A DNA stretch of 64,000 bases from Psychrobacter sp. 5A.1 (GCF_030407455.1 NZ_JASDDJ010000003.1:50372-114371), one strand, 5' to 3'. Positions 1 to 9,238 are shown, numbered from the stretch's first letter. The notes: generated from the sequence alone by a model not told the origin. Made by a program: numbers and translations.

Positions 1-951
1 CGGTTGATAACCGTGTACTGCTGCCAGTCGCTCATTAGGATCAAAACCAAAAACACGCTGAATCGCGGGAGCAGCCAGCCATGAGTCATACCCTGCCTTA
101 GTCTCTGCAAATACGCTATCACCCAACTGACAGGCTAGCTCAATCGGTGTGAGATTAATCACCCCACCTAAGCACCAGCCAACCGCTGTGATGTGTGTGG
201 GCGGCAAGTAATACATGTCTGCCATAGAAGCACGAACCACTGGGGCAAAATCCCATTGTGTTTCTACCTTTACAGACGGATGTATGCGCTCATTTGCAAA
301 TGCCTGCGCTGGTGATCTCAATTTCTCGTCAGTCAGATTTGATGCAGAATGCTCAAAGCGTGGCGGTGCAAATAATAATTCTTGTAGCTTTAATTGTTCA
401 TTATATAAACCATCAATAGGCGCTTGATAAAGACGACTGGCAATGATGGCTATCTCAGGGATGCTAGCATTAGACTGACGACTGCCATTTTCGCTAGATG
501 CAAAGCTAGACAGCTCATCAAGCCATCGCGCCTCGTCATCGATACGAAACATAGCCAACTGCTGTAACTCGTCTAATAATTGCCCATAGCTGTCTGCTTG
601 CTGCTGTCTTTGTCCATTGCCTTGTTGCTTTGACAATCGCCAACGGTTGAGCGCACTGGTCATATAACGCATTTTTGCACGCCTGTTGGCTTCATCTGGC
701 GCGACATGCCTAATCGCAGCAATGGTACGAGACAATTCGCGACTGCACATCAGCGCTTGCAAATCTTTGGGGTCAGGCGCAAGTTGCACCAAGTAAGCGG
801 ATAAGCTCCCACCGCAAGTACCGACAATAATATCTGGCGTCAAATCATGTGCCACTAGGGCTGCATAACTACCCAGATAGTAACCAAAACGTGAGCCACC
901 TCCGGAAAAAAGTTGGACACGCTCGTACGGCTTGGTACGGTTATTAGTCAT
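1..951 (-). CDS. Patatin-like protein, catalytic dyad apparently lost (partial, 3' end off window)
   Basis: I translated this frame by hand from the ATG at 951; it stays open for 317 codons to base 1, so the C-terminus is missing. The patatin fold is indicated by the oxyanion-type loop FSGGGSRFG at residues 15-23, the nucleophile-elbow region IIVGTCGGSLSA near 41-52, and the VRASMA segment that normally precedes the catalytic Asp. In active patatins the elbow is GxSxG; here it is G44-T-C46-G-G48, so Cys replaces Ser. The later DG[GA] motif reads C260-L261-G-G, so Leu replaces the catalytic Asp. An active Ser-Asp lipase is therefore unlikely; a binding or scaffolding role, or different chemistry, is inference. 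Its start lies 3 bases after the stop of the upstream lipid-enzyme fusion, which implies co-transcription. Confidence 0.8.
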   Translation of the reverse strand, partial: MTNNRTKPYERVQLFSGGGSRFGYYLGSYAALVAHDLTPDIIVGTCGGSLSAYLVQLAPDPKDLQALMCSRELSRTIAAIRHVAPDEANRRAKMRYMTSALNRWRLSKQQGNGQRQQQADSYGQLLDELQQLAMFRIDDEARWLDELSSFASSENGSRQSNASIPEIAIIASRLYQAPIDGLYNEQLKLQELLFAPPRFEHSASNLTDEKLRSPAQAFANERIHPSVKVETQWDFAPVVRASMADMYYLPPTHITAVGWCLGGVINLTPIELACQLGDSVFAETKAGYDSWLAAPAIQRVFGFDPNERLAAVHGYQP

Positions 952-954
952 TTG

Positions 955-3795
955 TTACTTATCATCGATTGGTGCCGTTTTAATCGCCAATGATACGGTA
1001 AAGATACCAAAACGGTCGATACGCATGGCGACTTTCTTGAAGCCAGCACGCTCAACCAATTGATCCATCTCGGCTTGCGAGCGACAACGCATCACCCAAC
1101 TGCTGCCACGATGATTGTTCAACGTCTTACTGATAAACTCTTGCTCAGGATGCCACGGCTGATTGGTATAAATTAAATAGCCATCCGCTTTTAAACTGTC
1201 ATAAATCCCCGCCAATGCCGTTTCGGGTAGTGTATTGTCAGAAAACAATTCAAACACGCCTGAGCTGATGGCAATATCAAAGCCTGACGTTTTCAACGGT
1301 TTTCCTTTAACGTTTGTGCTTACCTTCTCTACCGACTGATAACTTTTGGCATCAAACGCATCCTTTTGACAAGCAATGACTCGATCAGCAATCGCTAACT
1401 GCTCCGCTTTTGCTTGCAGTGCCTGAATATTATGCATCTCATAATCTCGTAGCTCCGCATGCAAATCGGTAAACGCTGTCAACAAATCAAATGCGTAAAA
1501 ACCATGGCCACTAGCGATATCCAACAGTTTTGGTTGATATGGTTTGGCGTTACTCTGGTTTTTCTCTTCGATATCTGCGAGTGCTAAACGTGCCAGCTCT
1601 AATATATGCTCACGGCGAATACGAATACCTTGCCAGCCGATATTGTTCAAATAAAATTTATCGATTGCGTGACCAAATTTATTCTGACCACTGGGCTGAT
1701 TATAATAAACATGATCCAGCGAATGACCCGAGTCAAATCCATGCTCAAGCCCTGTCGCAATCGCATCGCTGACATGACCGAACTTCTGCATCGCAAAACG
1801 CGTAATGGCAAAACTCGGATTAAACGGCTTAATCGCTAAGCGGTCTACCTTGTCTTTACTGGCGCTATTCAAATGAGCGGTACTCAAATCAGGTGCTTGG
1901 ACGTGTGTGCTAAATACTTGCTCAGCGAAATCAATGCAGTCGGAAAAGACATCTGCTTTATTGGTCTCATGAAAAATCGCATGATAGCTGTCTGGGTACA
2001 ACTGCCAGCGTTTGGTAGGTGTATTAATCGCTTCATAAAACGTGCGTTCAGCCTGCTTATCGACCACATAGTCCTTGCCTGCACACAATACAAACGTCGG
2101 TACAGTGATAGCCCCTGCATCGTCTAGCAAGCGCTGACCCGTCGCATGGGTATCGATGAGTAAGTCGGTTGAAATGCTATTCGATATCAATGGATCAGCA
2201 TTATAAGCTTGCTGCGCGTCTTTATCATGAGTCAATACTTGCGCTTTGACATAGCTACTAACACGCGACATCAAACCCAATGTCCGTGCTACCTTTAATG
2301 ACGGTATCGCAAAAGGCATATATAAGCGAATGCTTAGCGCAGGTGTGCCGAGTATCATCCCGCGAATACTGGGCGCATAGTCATGTACCCATGCTGCTGC
2401 AAGCACCGCACCGATACTGCTGGCGACGATTAAGGTATCCTCGATAGCAATACCCGTTTGCCCGATGACCAACTGCACAAAACCGTCTAAATCGCGCTCA
2501 AGCTCAGTGACGCTCTCGGCATGGTCTTTGATACCACCCGAGCGCCCATTGCCGCGCGCATCCCAAGCAAAGACTTGATAGCCAGCTGTTGCAAACTGCT
2601 CTCCTAACTCTGCTAATCGACCCGAATGCTCGTGTCCACGATGCAATAGAATAACTTGACGCAGAGGCTGACTGGCTTTGTTTATGTGCGATTTTTTTAT
2701 ATCGGCTAAAGGCATCGTTAACCAATAGCGATAATAAATAGCAGTGCCGTCATAAGCGTTGTAGCAACTTTCACCATTTATGATTTTGATTACAGGCGAG
2801 TCAAAACCAATGTCATCTTGTGCGAGTGTTGATTGGCTCTTGAGCTGATTTTGGTTATTGAGTTGATCGTTGCTAGGTGTAACGGGCATCGTGTTGGACT
2901 CCAAAAAGGAAGTTTGAGTAGCAGAATTTGACATAGAAAGGGTTGCTGTAGAACCATCAACAGATAACGTATCAGCTTGACCAAACTCAGTATGACGACT
3001 CATGAGAGAAATGGAGTTATCTGACGCTTCTTTGGTCAATTTAAAACTGTCTGAATTCACAGACCGAAGCAAAGGTGGGTCACGCATCAAGTACAACGCT
3101 GCCATATAACGCATGCGGTTGAGGCAAGTCTTTAGTAGCATTACCTCTGTCAGTATAAATAATCGACCCTTTCTGATATGAGGCAATGACATCGGTGCTT
3201 TAATACATACTGGTGCTTTAGCTTTAACACCCATAAAAGCACCAAGCACGCCTAGCACCAAAGCACGATCACTTTTGCCCAATGGCCCTTGGTTAGCCCG
3301 CATGCCTAACATCGTATGGCTAGCGATACCAAGTAGCTCGGTGCCAATACTAAGCGCGATGAGACTGGCAATATGGTGCTGATGGGTTGGTACATTAGTT
3401 AATACATTAGCCGATGAATTAGTCGGTGAATCAACTACTGCGCTTGAGCATTTTTTATTACTAACATGAGGGGTCAGGCTCGCCAATAATGCCGTATCGG
3501 CAATAATATCGCCCATTTCATTCAGCATGGCTCCTAGCGTTGACGCCTGACCATGCTCACGCGCCATCATACCGTCGATGGCATTGAGCGCCATACGCAC
3601 GAACAATGATGATGGCAGTAAAAGCCATAGCGCTTGCTGCTCAGCTGCTGGCTTGGCAATCACATACGCTGTACCCACACTCAATAATACTGCGGATACG
3701 GTTACTTGATTGGCCGTAAAATTTTTCTCAACTAAGGTATCGCTTATCGGGCGCAATTGATCTTGAAATTGAGATTTGAGCTGATATAGCGACAT
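955..3795 (-). CDS. Fusion: CDP-alcohol phosphatidyltransferase + alpha/beta hydrolase + SAM methyltransferase (YnbA-YnbC-like)
   Basis: A 946-residue protein from the ATG at 3795; a TTG 12 bases upstream is possible, but MSLYQLK matches the remembered start of E. coli YnbA. Residues ~1-245 are a membrane CDP-alcohol phosphatidyltransferase: NAIDGMMAR, then LGAMLNEMGD, then GKSDRAL. The usual first and third Asp of the motif are Asn, which I recall as a YnbA-type feature. Residues ~250-330 are a Ser/Thr/Asn-rich linker. Residues ~335-630 are an alpha/beta hydrolase with nucleophile ASSIG (Ser ~460), acid in AGKDYVVD and His in SYHAIFHE. Residues ~650-946 are a class I methyltransferase with LLDIASGHGF. 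E. coli keeps ynbA and ynbC as separate neighbours, so the fusion suggests they act in one phospholipid pathway. Substrates are unknown. The patatin-like gene follows immediately. Confidence 0.88.
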   Translation of the reverse strand: MSLYQLKSQFQDQLRPISDTLVEKNFTANQVTVSAVLLSVGTAYVIAKPAAEQQALWLLLPSSLFVRMALNAIDGMMAREHGQASTLGAMLNEMGDIIADTALLASLTPHVSNKKCSSAVVDSPTNSSANVLTNVPTHQHHIASLIALSIGTELLGIASHTMLGMRANQGPLGKSDRALVLGVLGAFMGVKAKAPVCIKAPMSLPHIRKGRLFILTEVMLLKTCLNRMRYMAALYLMRDPPLLRSVNSDSFKLTKEASDNSISLMSRHTEFGQADTLSVDGSTATLSMSNSATQTSFLESNTMPVTPSNDQLNNQNQLKSQSTLAQDDIGFDSPVIKIINGESCYNAYDGTAIYYRYWLTMPLADIKKSHINKASQPLRQVILLHRGHEHSGRLAELGEQFATAGYQVFAWDARGNGRSGGIKDHAESVTELERDLDGFVQLVIGQTGIAIEDTLIVASSIGAVLAAAWVHDYAPSIRGMILGTPALSIRLYMPFAIPSLKVARTLGLMSRVSSYVKAQVLTHDKDAQQAYNADPLISNSISTDLLIDTHATGQRLLDDAGAITVPTFVLCAGKDYVVDKQAERTFYEAINTPTKRWQLYPDSYHAIFHETNKADVFSDCIDFAEQVFSTHVQAPDLSTAHLNSASKDKVDRLAIKPFNPSFAITRFAMQKFGHVSDAIATGLEHGFDSGHSLDHVYYNQPSGQNKFGHAIDKFYLNNIGWQGIRIRREHILELARLALADIEEKNQSNAKPYQPKLLDIASGHGFYAFDLLTAFTDLHAELRDYEMHNIQALQAKAEQLAIADRVIACQKDAFDAKSYQSVEKVSTNVKGKPLKTSGFDIAISSGVFELFSDNTLPETALAGIYDSLKADGYLIYTNQPWHPEQEFISKTLNNHRGSSWVMRCRSQAEMDQLVERAGFKKVAMRIDRFGIFTVSLAIKTAPIDDK

Positions 3796-4155
3796 GATGC
3801 TAGCCAAATATTTTTGATGCCATAATGTAACAACAAAAGTTTGTTAGGTAAAGCATTACCAATCATTCAAAATTGCTCAAATATGTTTAAAAAGACAACT
3901 ATTATCATGACTATAGTTTAGAAGAGAGTCCAGGCAACCGAGTGCAGCTGTATGTGTGATACCTCAAGCGAGGTTAACGCTGTCATACTTTCATAGTGGA
4001 TTGACTATATAACCGTCTAAGCCTTCACTTCTGCATCAATAAAGACCCTGATTTACCATGAATATCAGTTGCTCATGTCAGTATTGCTAGCCTGATATGA
4101 TACAATCTTCAGCTTCTTAAAAACGCCTTGTTAAAAACGCTGCGAGCCTATCATC
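3796..4155. other. Divergent intergenic region, ynb-like fusion / lysO
   Basis: About 360 bases between two divergent genes. It contains one copy of the TATAGT...GACTATA dispersed repeat (3912-4009). The rest is AT-rich and must hold the promoters of both genes, but I see no convincing -35/-10 pair. Confidence 0.6.
3912..4009. repeat. Dispersed repeat family 1, copy A
   Basis: A ~98 bp element starting TATAGTTTAGAAGAG and ending GTGGATTGACTATA, with the conserved core AGGCAACCGAGTGCAG and CAAGCGAGGTTAACGCTG. It shares this core with copies at 7818, 48763, 58067 and 62870. The ends are imperfect inverted repeats. About nine bases near the left end are missing relative to copies B and C. Confidence 0.8.
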
Positions 4156-5067
4156 ATGCAAAGCCTCATTACCCTTGTTCTGGTCCTAATGCCAATGTTT
4201 ATTGGCTTTGCCATTCCTTCTAATCCCACCATGACGAAGTTGGCTGACAAAGGCTTATCTTATTTGGTTTACGTCATCTTGGCACTGATCGGTATTGAGC
4301 TGTCACAGGTAGAAGGGCTAGGTAATCAGCTGGGTGAAATTGCGCTGTATGTCACTGTATTATCGATACTGACAATTGGCATGGGTTTATTTGGGCTGAT
4401 GTTGTTCGATCACCTGCGCCCATGGCATGCCAAAAAACCCAGCGTAAAATCCAAAGAGCATCGCGTCAGTATTCGAGGCAGCCTCGCCCAAGTCGTTTGC
4501 GTAGTAATCGGCATGGCAATTGGCTATTTCCTACCCGCTGATTATATGCCGCACGAAAACTCTATGACCGTCATGCTGATGATCTTGATTTTATTGGTCG
4601 GTATCGGTTTAAAAGGTTCAGGAATTACCTTAAAGGAAGTGCTCCTCAATAAACGCGGCGTAGAAATGAGCATCATTTTTACGCTATCAGTATTGGTCGG
4701 TGGGCTTGTTTTTGCGCTATTGTTTACGGATGTATCGTGGACGAAAGGCTTGGCACTGTCATCAGGATTTGGTTGGTACTCCCTATCCGCCATTGTGATG
4801 ACAGACGCTTATGGCGCGGTCTGGGGTAGTGTCGCCTTATTCAATGACTTGGTACGTGAGTTCTTTGCGTTACTATTTATTCCCGTATTTATGCGCAAAT
4901 ACCCATCAGCAGCGGTAGGGCTTGGTGGCGCGACCAGCCTAGATTTTACCTTGCCAATCATTCAACAATCAGGCGGTCTAAAGGTCGTGCCATTGGCGAT
5001 TAGTTTTGGCTTTTTGATTAATATTGTCTCGCCCGTACTAATGGTGTTGTTCTCGTCTTTGGGGTAA
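4156..5067 (+). CDS. lysO: Lysine exporter LysO family protein
   Basis: A 303-residue, highly hydrophobic inner-membrane protein with about eight to ten membrane segments. The C-terminal half matches the LysO (YbjE, DUF340) family: GFGWYSLSAIVMTDAYG, ALFNDLVREFFALL, then GGATSLDFTLPII and a last hydrophobic stretch. LysO exports L-lysine in E. coli. The usual family length is about 300 residues, so the gene looks complete. It stands alone; the gene to its left is divergent and a TA-flanked mini-element follows 23 bases after its stop. No regulatory site was recognised. Confidence 0.9.
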   Translation: MQSLITLVLVLMPMFIGFAIPSNPTMTKLADKGLSYLVYVILALIGIELSQVEGLGNQLGEIALYVTVLSILTIGMGLFGLMLFDHLRPWHAKKPSVKSKEHRVSIRGSLAQVVCVVIGMAIGYFLPADYMPHENSMTVMLMILILLVGIGLKGSGITLKEVLLNKRGVEMSIIFTLSVLVGGLVFALLFTDVSWTKGLALSSGFGWYSLSAIVMTDAYGAVWGSVALFNDLVREFFALLFIPVFMRKYPSAAVGLGGATSLDFTLPIIQQSGGLKVVPLAISFGFLINIVSPVLMVLFSSLG

Positions 5068-5090
5068 CGTTAAGTTTTGACTCACATATA

Positions 5091-5135
5091 GGGCGTGTCA
5101 TTATGATTAGTGATTAGGGCGCGTTGAACACGCCC
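5091..5135. mobile_element. 45-bp TA-flanked mini-element (GGGCGTG...CACGCCC ends)
   Basis: Bases 5091-5135 begin GGGCGTGTCA and end GAACACGCCC. TA lies on both sides (5089-5090 and 5136-5137), as in the 170-bp family-2 elements. The interior is only about 25 bases, so this is a deletion derivative or a solo pair of ends. Its right boundary TA supplies the stop codon (TAG on the minus strand, 5137-5135) of the neighbouring gene. Confidence 0.65.
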
Positions 5136-6418
5136 TAAGCCATCTCCAGCTCTTTATCCACCTGACAGGCATCGTCATGCCACTTGATAAAAGCATCAAT
5201 GGCTTGCGTAGAGGCTGTATTTCTATCAATACCTTCTTTACCAGTAAAGCGCTCCACATAGCGACAGGCTCTATAGTTTTTAGCATACTTATCGTAATTG
5301 TTAATCCACTCTTTCCGAGCCTTTAACTCTTTTTGACGTTGCTCAATACTACTATCTACGTTCATACTCTCGACATCAAACCAAAAGTTTTTGGCAGGGA
5401 TCTCTTTAGTCAGTTTTTTATCCTCAACCTCAGCCATACGCCACGGCTTAGCAGTTAGCCGCGCTCGAAAGCACTGCTGCGCTTGACAGAGACGCACGTA
5501 ATTAGTGTCTGCATGAAAATACTCAAACCAGTCCGCAACTAATGCATCACTTGACGAGATAGTATCGTGGGTAGCAATAATACGAAAGCCTGCAGGTGTC
5601 TCATATAAACGAAAGGACTCCTGTGGATGGCTGATAATGCGTTGTTGAATCAAGTCCATTATATAGGTCTGCAATGAGGCAATATGACCCATATATCTTT
5701 GATGCTGTTCCTGATCATACTTACTGGCTTGCTGCCATAGTATTGCCGTCGCTACTCCTAAAAATAAAAGCAGCCATAGCCATGATAATGATTTCATCGC
5801 GATAAAAGTTGCTAAAATAATTGCCGCAATCACGACAGTCCATACAAATGATTTCATCGATACTGGTTTATCATAGTTATTTAGTGATGACTGATCCGGG
5901 TCGTTTGCCTTAGATTTATTTGAGACATTATTCGACTTCCTAACTACCCCTATAAAGCCATGACTGTCATACTCATCAGGATATTTTTGATGCAATAAGT
6001 CGTTATTATCAACATCGATAATCGCAATATCATTGACATTGGCAACCTGTGCACCGTAACTGTTACGCGTGACAATCAACTGCGTATTATAGGCCTTATT
6101 CTCTAAACCAGTTGTAGTTAAGCCATTCTCTGAAAAATTCTGTTCAGAAATAATCTGCTCACGAATGGGAATGCCATTACTTTCGTTATACTCTTCCCTA
6201 CGCTCACGTCTGACAATATCCTCACCATCTAGCCAGCGTTGATGAGCTTCTTTCACTCGAGCCTTAGCATGAGCCAAGGCATCTGCTTGACTGATATCTG
6301 ACCAACCATAGCGCTTAATAGTTGCTTGCTTAGAATTAAAGTCATCGGATGCGTTATCAGCTGTTTCTGACAATTCAAAGCGCTGCTTATATTGCGCCCA
6401 GTATTTAGGGATGAGCAT
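5135..6418 (-). CDS. Conserved membrane protein of unknown function
   Basis: A 427-residue protein. The N-terminal part begins MLIPKYWAQYKQRF and contains WSDISQADALAHAKAR and GIPIREQIISE, then a VTRNSYGA segment; I recall this arrangement in widespread uncharacterised proteobacterial proteins, but no function is known to me. Two adjacent hydrophobic segments lie around residues 185-230, followed by a soluble, charged C-terminal half with a YRACRYVERFTG segment. A ribosome site AAGG lies 9 bases before the ATG. The stop codon TAG is formed by the TA at the edge of the 45-bp mini-element, so the original C-terminus may have differed slightly. It is a single gene between lysO and the ubi genes, in the same direction as the latter. 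Confidence 0.75.
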   Translation of the reverse strand: MLIPKYWAQYKQRFELSETADNASDDFNSKQATIKRYGWSDISQADALAHAKARVKEAHQRWLDGEDIVRRERREEYNESNGIPIREQIISEQNFSENGLTTTGLENKAYNTQLIVTRNSYGAQVANVNDIAIIDVDNNDLLHQKYPDEYDSHGFIGVVRKSNNVSNKSKANDPDQSSLNNYDKPVSMKSFVWTVVIAAIILATFIAMKSLSWLWLLLFLGVATAILWQQASKYDQEQHQRYMGHIASLQTYIMDLIQQRIISHPQESFRLYETPAGFRIIATHDTISSSDALVADWFEYFHADTNYVRLCQAQQCFRARLTAKPWRMAEVEDKKLTKEIPAKNFWFDVESMNVDSSIEQRQKELKARKEWINNYDKYAKNYRACRYVERFTGKEGIDRNTASTQAIDAFIKWHDDACQVDKELEMA

Positions 6419-6474
6419 AAGGGGTTACCTTAGGGTATTTGGTTTAAGATAGACGGTGGTTAAGCTTTAGGCGC

Positions 6475-7761
6475 TTAGACCCCACTCGCCTGCTTAGCAA
6501 ACAAGCGCATCAATGGCTTCATTTTGCCAACACGGTACATGCCTTCGCTACGTATCTGCTGTACGGGACGTAATTGCGCCAGCGACCCTGCAAACAACCA
6601 GTTAAGGGCAGAAAAGCTGTGCATCATCAGGCTATTATGCGGACGACGCAGACGCTCATAACGACGCAACGTTTGATTACTGCCCCAAATCGTACCGCCA
6701 CTACGAGTAAAATCATGCGCTAATTGCTCGCTCAATACTTGCACATCAAGCATGCCCAGATTCAGCCCTTGACCCGCCAGCGGATGCACACCATGTGCCG
6801 CATCACCGATTAATACCAAGTTATCAGCGACATAGCTTTTCGCTTGTTGCGCGGTTAGCGGAAAGCTAGCAATGGATTCAATCTGACTGATAGCGCCTAG
6901 CTCATAATGACAGGCAGCAGCCAGTTTATCAGCGATAACGCGGCCATCTTCCTCTATCAACGCCAATGCTTGATTGCGTGGCAATGTCCATACAATCGAT
7001 TGCCAATGCTGTGGATTGGCTTTATCGTCATCGGTAATATCCGCTAATGGCAATAACGCCAGTGTACCCGTGGGCAACATCGCCTGACGCGCGGTTGCTT
7101 GATGCGGTTTTTCGGTATGAATCGCACAACAAATCGCGGTTTGATTATAATCGAGTGTGTCTAGACCAATCGCTGCCTGTTTACGCACAAATGAACCCCG
7201 ACCATCAGCACCGACCAGTAGTGCTGCGTCAATAGTCGTATGATTGTCTAAAGTCACACGATAGCCTTGCTGCGCACCCAGCCAATCCATGTTTGTGACT
7301 TTTTTCCCCGCGATAATGGTTAGATAATCACTGACGTCATCCTCACACAAGCGCTGCCATAATGCATGCTCGATGACGGCTGGCTCAACCATACTGCCTA
7401 ATAATTTAGACTCACGATTTTCAGTACTATTATCCTCAGCACCACTACTGTCTTCACTTTCCCCAAATAACAGCTCACCCATGCCATTCAATTGCCAGAC
7501 CTGCATTTGTGAGTAGTCAGCCTTACGCTCAGAGCTAGCAATCTTTTGCCACGCGCCAATATCTTTAAGCAAATTAATACTGGCCATACTGAGCGCATAA
7601 ACTCGAGCATCACGCTTACTGAGCACAGTTTGCCAAGCTGAGGCATCACGATCCGGACGAGCATCAATCAATGTCACAGGCATTTTTGCTTGTGCCAGTT
7701 TTAGCGCAAGCGTTGCACCAACGATACCGCTACCGATAATCAGCGTATGGTTGTTTTTCAT
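6475..7761 (-). CDS. FAD-dependent UbiI/UbiF-type ubiquinone hydroxylase
   Basis: A 428-residue flavoprotein monooxygenase of the UbiH/UbiF/VisC/COQ6 family. The start is taken at the ATG at 7761 (MKNNHTLIIGSGIVGA), because the upstream residues do not resemble the family. The Rossmann GxGxxG lies at residues ~9-14, the DG motif VGADGRGSFVR near 185, and the FAD/ribityl motif LIGDAAHGVHPLAGQGLNLG near 320. These enzymes hydroxylate the polyprenyl-phenol ring during ubiquinone synthesis. LIGDAAH fits UbiI/UbiF better than UbiH, but the exact ring position cannot be read from the sequence. A second paralogue, ubiH, lies upstream in the same direction, separated by a dispersed repeat. Confidence 0.85.
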   Translation of the reverse strand: MKNNHTLIIGSGIVGATLALKLAQAKMPVTLIDARPDRDASAWQTVLSKRDARVYALSMASINLLKDIGAWQKIASSERKADYSQMQVWQLNGMGELLFGESEDSSGAEDNSTENRESKLLGSMVEPAVIEHALWQRLCEDDVSDYLTIIAGKKVTNMDWLGAQQGYRVTLDNHTTIDAALLVGADGRGSFVRKQAAIGLDTLDYNQTAICCAIHTEKPHQATARQAMLPTGTLALLPLADITDDDKANPQHWQSIVWTLPRNQALALIEEDGRVIADKLAAACHYELGAISQIESIASFPLTAQQAKSYVADNLVLIGDAAHGVHPLAGQGLNLGMLDVQVLSEQLAHDFTRSGGTIWGSNQTLRRYERLRRPHNSLMMHSFSALNWLFAGSLAQLRPVQQIRSEGMYRVGKMKPLMRLFAKQASGV

Positions 7762-7817
7762 AAGGTGTCTCTCAATACTGGTCAATATTAGAATGCTTAT
7801 TATCAATCTTACTTATA

Positions 7818-7924
7818 TATAGTTGATTCAGTTTAAAAGAGAGCCAAGGCAACCAAGTGTAGATGTATATGTAATACTTCAATCGAGGTTAACGCTGTCA
7901 CTCTTTTAAAGAGGATTGGCTATA
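7818..7924. repeat. Dispersed repeat family 1, copy B
   Basis: A 107-bp copy starting TATAGTTGATTCAGTTTAAAAG and ending AGGATTGGCTATA, with core AAGGCAACCAAGTGTAG and CAATCGAGGTTAACGCTG. It fills nearly the whole spacer between the two ubiquinone hydroxylase genes and stops 4 bases from the ubiH stop codon. Confidence 0.82.
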
Positions 7925-7927
7925 GCA

Positions 7928-9238
7928 CTACGATTTTAAGCCCATCGCGTAAGTGGCAACCAATGGCTTGATGTTTGGCAGTTTATCAAAGGCCACCAAT
8001 GCCACATTCCGTGCCAGCTTAATCGCTGGGTTAGGATGAGTAAAGCCATGTACGACGGCATCGCAGAAGCGAATGACCCGTTTTTGATCGCTTAGACGCG
8101 CTTTCTCATAGCGCTTGAGTAGCGTTGGATCACCCATGTCTGCGCCTTTGAGCACTTGTGCATTCAGCATTTGCGCCAATACATGGGCATCACGCATACA
8201 GAGATTGAATCCTTGTCCAGCGACAGGGTGTAAGGTGTGAGCAGCGTTGCCCATAATGACGCAGCGGCCCTCTACTTGCTTGTCGGCTAGCACGCGTGTC
8301 AGTGGATAAGCCCCGCGGCGACCAGCCGCGACAAACGTGCCAGCACGTTGACCAAAAGCTTGCTGTAGCGTCTGTAAAAAATGCGCATCATCTTCTAGAT
8401 AGCGTTTTTCTTCACCCGTCGGGCACACCCACACGACAGAGCGTCTAAAGCCCTGTTGATACTCATCATTGCCATCACCTTCTGGATCGGTCAGTGGTAA
8501 CACGGCAAGCGGGCCAGCTGGACTAAAACGCTCAATCGCCACATGCTCATGCGCTTTGTCTGTCTCCACCACCCCAACGATAGCCGTTTGCTGATAGTCA
8601 TATGTTGTCGTACCGATATCCAATAGCTGACGCACGGTAGAGTCGCGGCCATCACAAGCAACCAGTACGCTGGCTTGCAGCTGCTGCTCATGTGCCACGT
8701 TACCGTTATAACTAAAGCTCAGCGTTACCCCATCCGCTTTTTGTGTCACTGCGCTGACATTGGCATTATCAATCAAGGTAATCAATGGCGCCTGTTGCGC
8801 GGCTAATAAAAGCTTACGCCCCAGCCAAGCATTTTCAATGACTTGACCAAATGACTCTACCTTTTCTTCAGCTTTATTGAGCTTTGCACGGCCAAAACTA
8901 CCCTGTTCGCTAATCTGTACGGCATCGATACGGCAAGCATGGCTTTGTAGTTCATCCCACAGTCCAATCTCTTGGTAAATTTGTACCGTACGCCGTGATA
9001 GTGCGGTGTTACGACTGTCCAAATAATGACTGCGATTGTTGTCATACTTTGGACTGATACTTGGGTAAATATTTTTTTCTAATAACGTGCTCGCAATACC
9101 ATGATTCGCGAGCAATAGTGCAAAGGATAAACCAACGTGACCACCACCCGCGATAAGCACTTGCTGGTCGGTTACTGTGTCTGTTTTTTGAGATAGGTTT
9201 TTAGCATTCGATAAATGTGAATCAGTATTTTGCATCAT
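7928..9238 (-). CDS. ubiH: 2-octaprenyl-6-methoxyphenyl hydroxylase UbiH
   Basis: A 436-residue FAD monooxygenase of ubiquinone biosynthesis. It has a ~25-residue polar N-terminal extension, then VLIAGGGHVGLSFALLL (dinucleotide fold), the DG motif VACDGRDSTVR near 195 and MGNAAHTLHPVAGQGFNLCMRD near 330. The GNAA...LHPVAGQGFNL form is typical of UbiH rather than UbiI/UbiF. A ribosome site AGGA lies 6 bases before the ATG at 9238. The second hydroxylase gene follows on the same strand after a 166-base spacer holding repeat copy B; the pair probably shares a transcript unless the repeat interferes. Confidence 0.88.
   Translation of the reverse strand: MMQNTDSHLSNAKNLSQKTDTVTDQQVLIAGGGHVGLSFALLLANHGIASTLLEKNIYPSISPKYDNNRSHYLDSRNTALSRRTVQIYQEIGLWDELQSHACRIDAVQISEQGSFGRAKLNKAEEKVESFGQVIENAWLGRKLLLAAQQAPLITLIDNANVSAVTQKADGVTLSFSYNGNVAHEQQLQASVLVACDGRDSTVRQLLDIGTTTYDYQQTAIVGVVETDKAHEHVAIERFSPAGPLAVLPLTDPEGDGNDEYQQGFRRSVVWVCPTGEEKRYLEDDAHFLQTLQQAFGQRAGTFVAAGRRGAYPLTRVLADKQVEGRCVIMGNAAHTLHPVAGQGFNLCMRDAHVLAQMLNAQVLKGADMGDPTLLKRYEKARLSDQKRVIRFCDAVVHGFTHPNPAIKLARNVALVAFDKLPNIKPLVATYAMGLKS

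Noticed and set aside
955..3795. Assembly error joining two genes
   Set aside because: The frame is continuous through a typical low-complexity linker with no sign of a frameshift; this remains checkable from reads.
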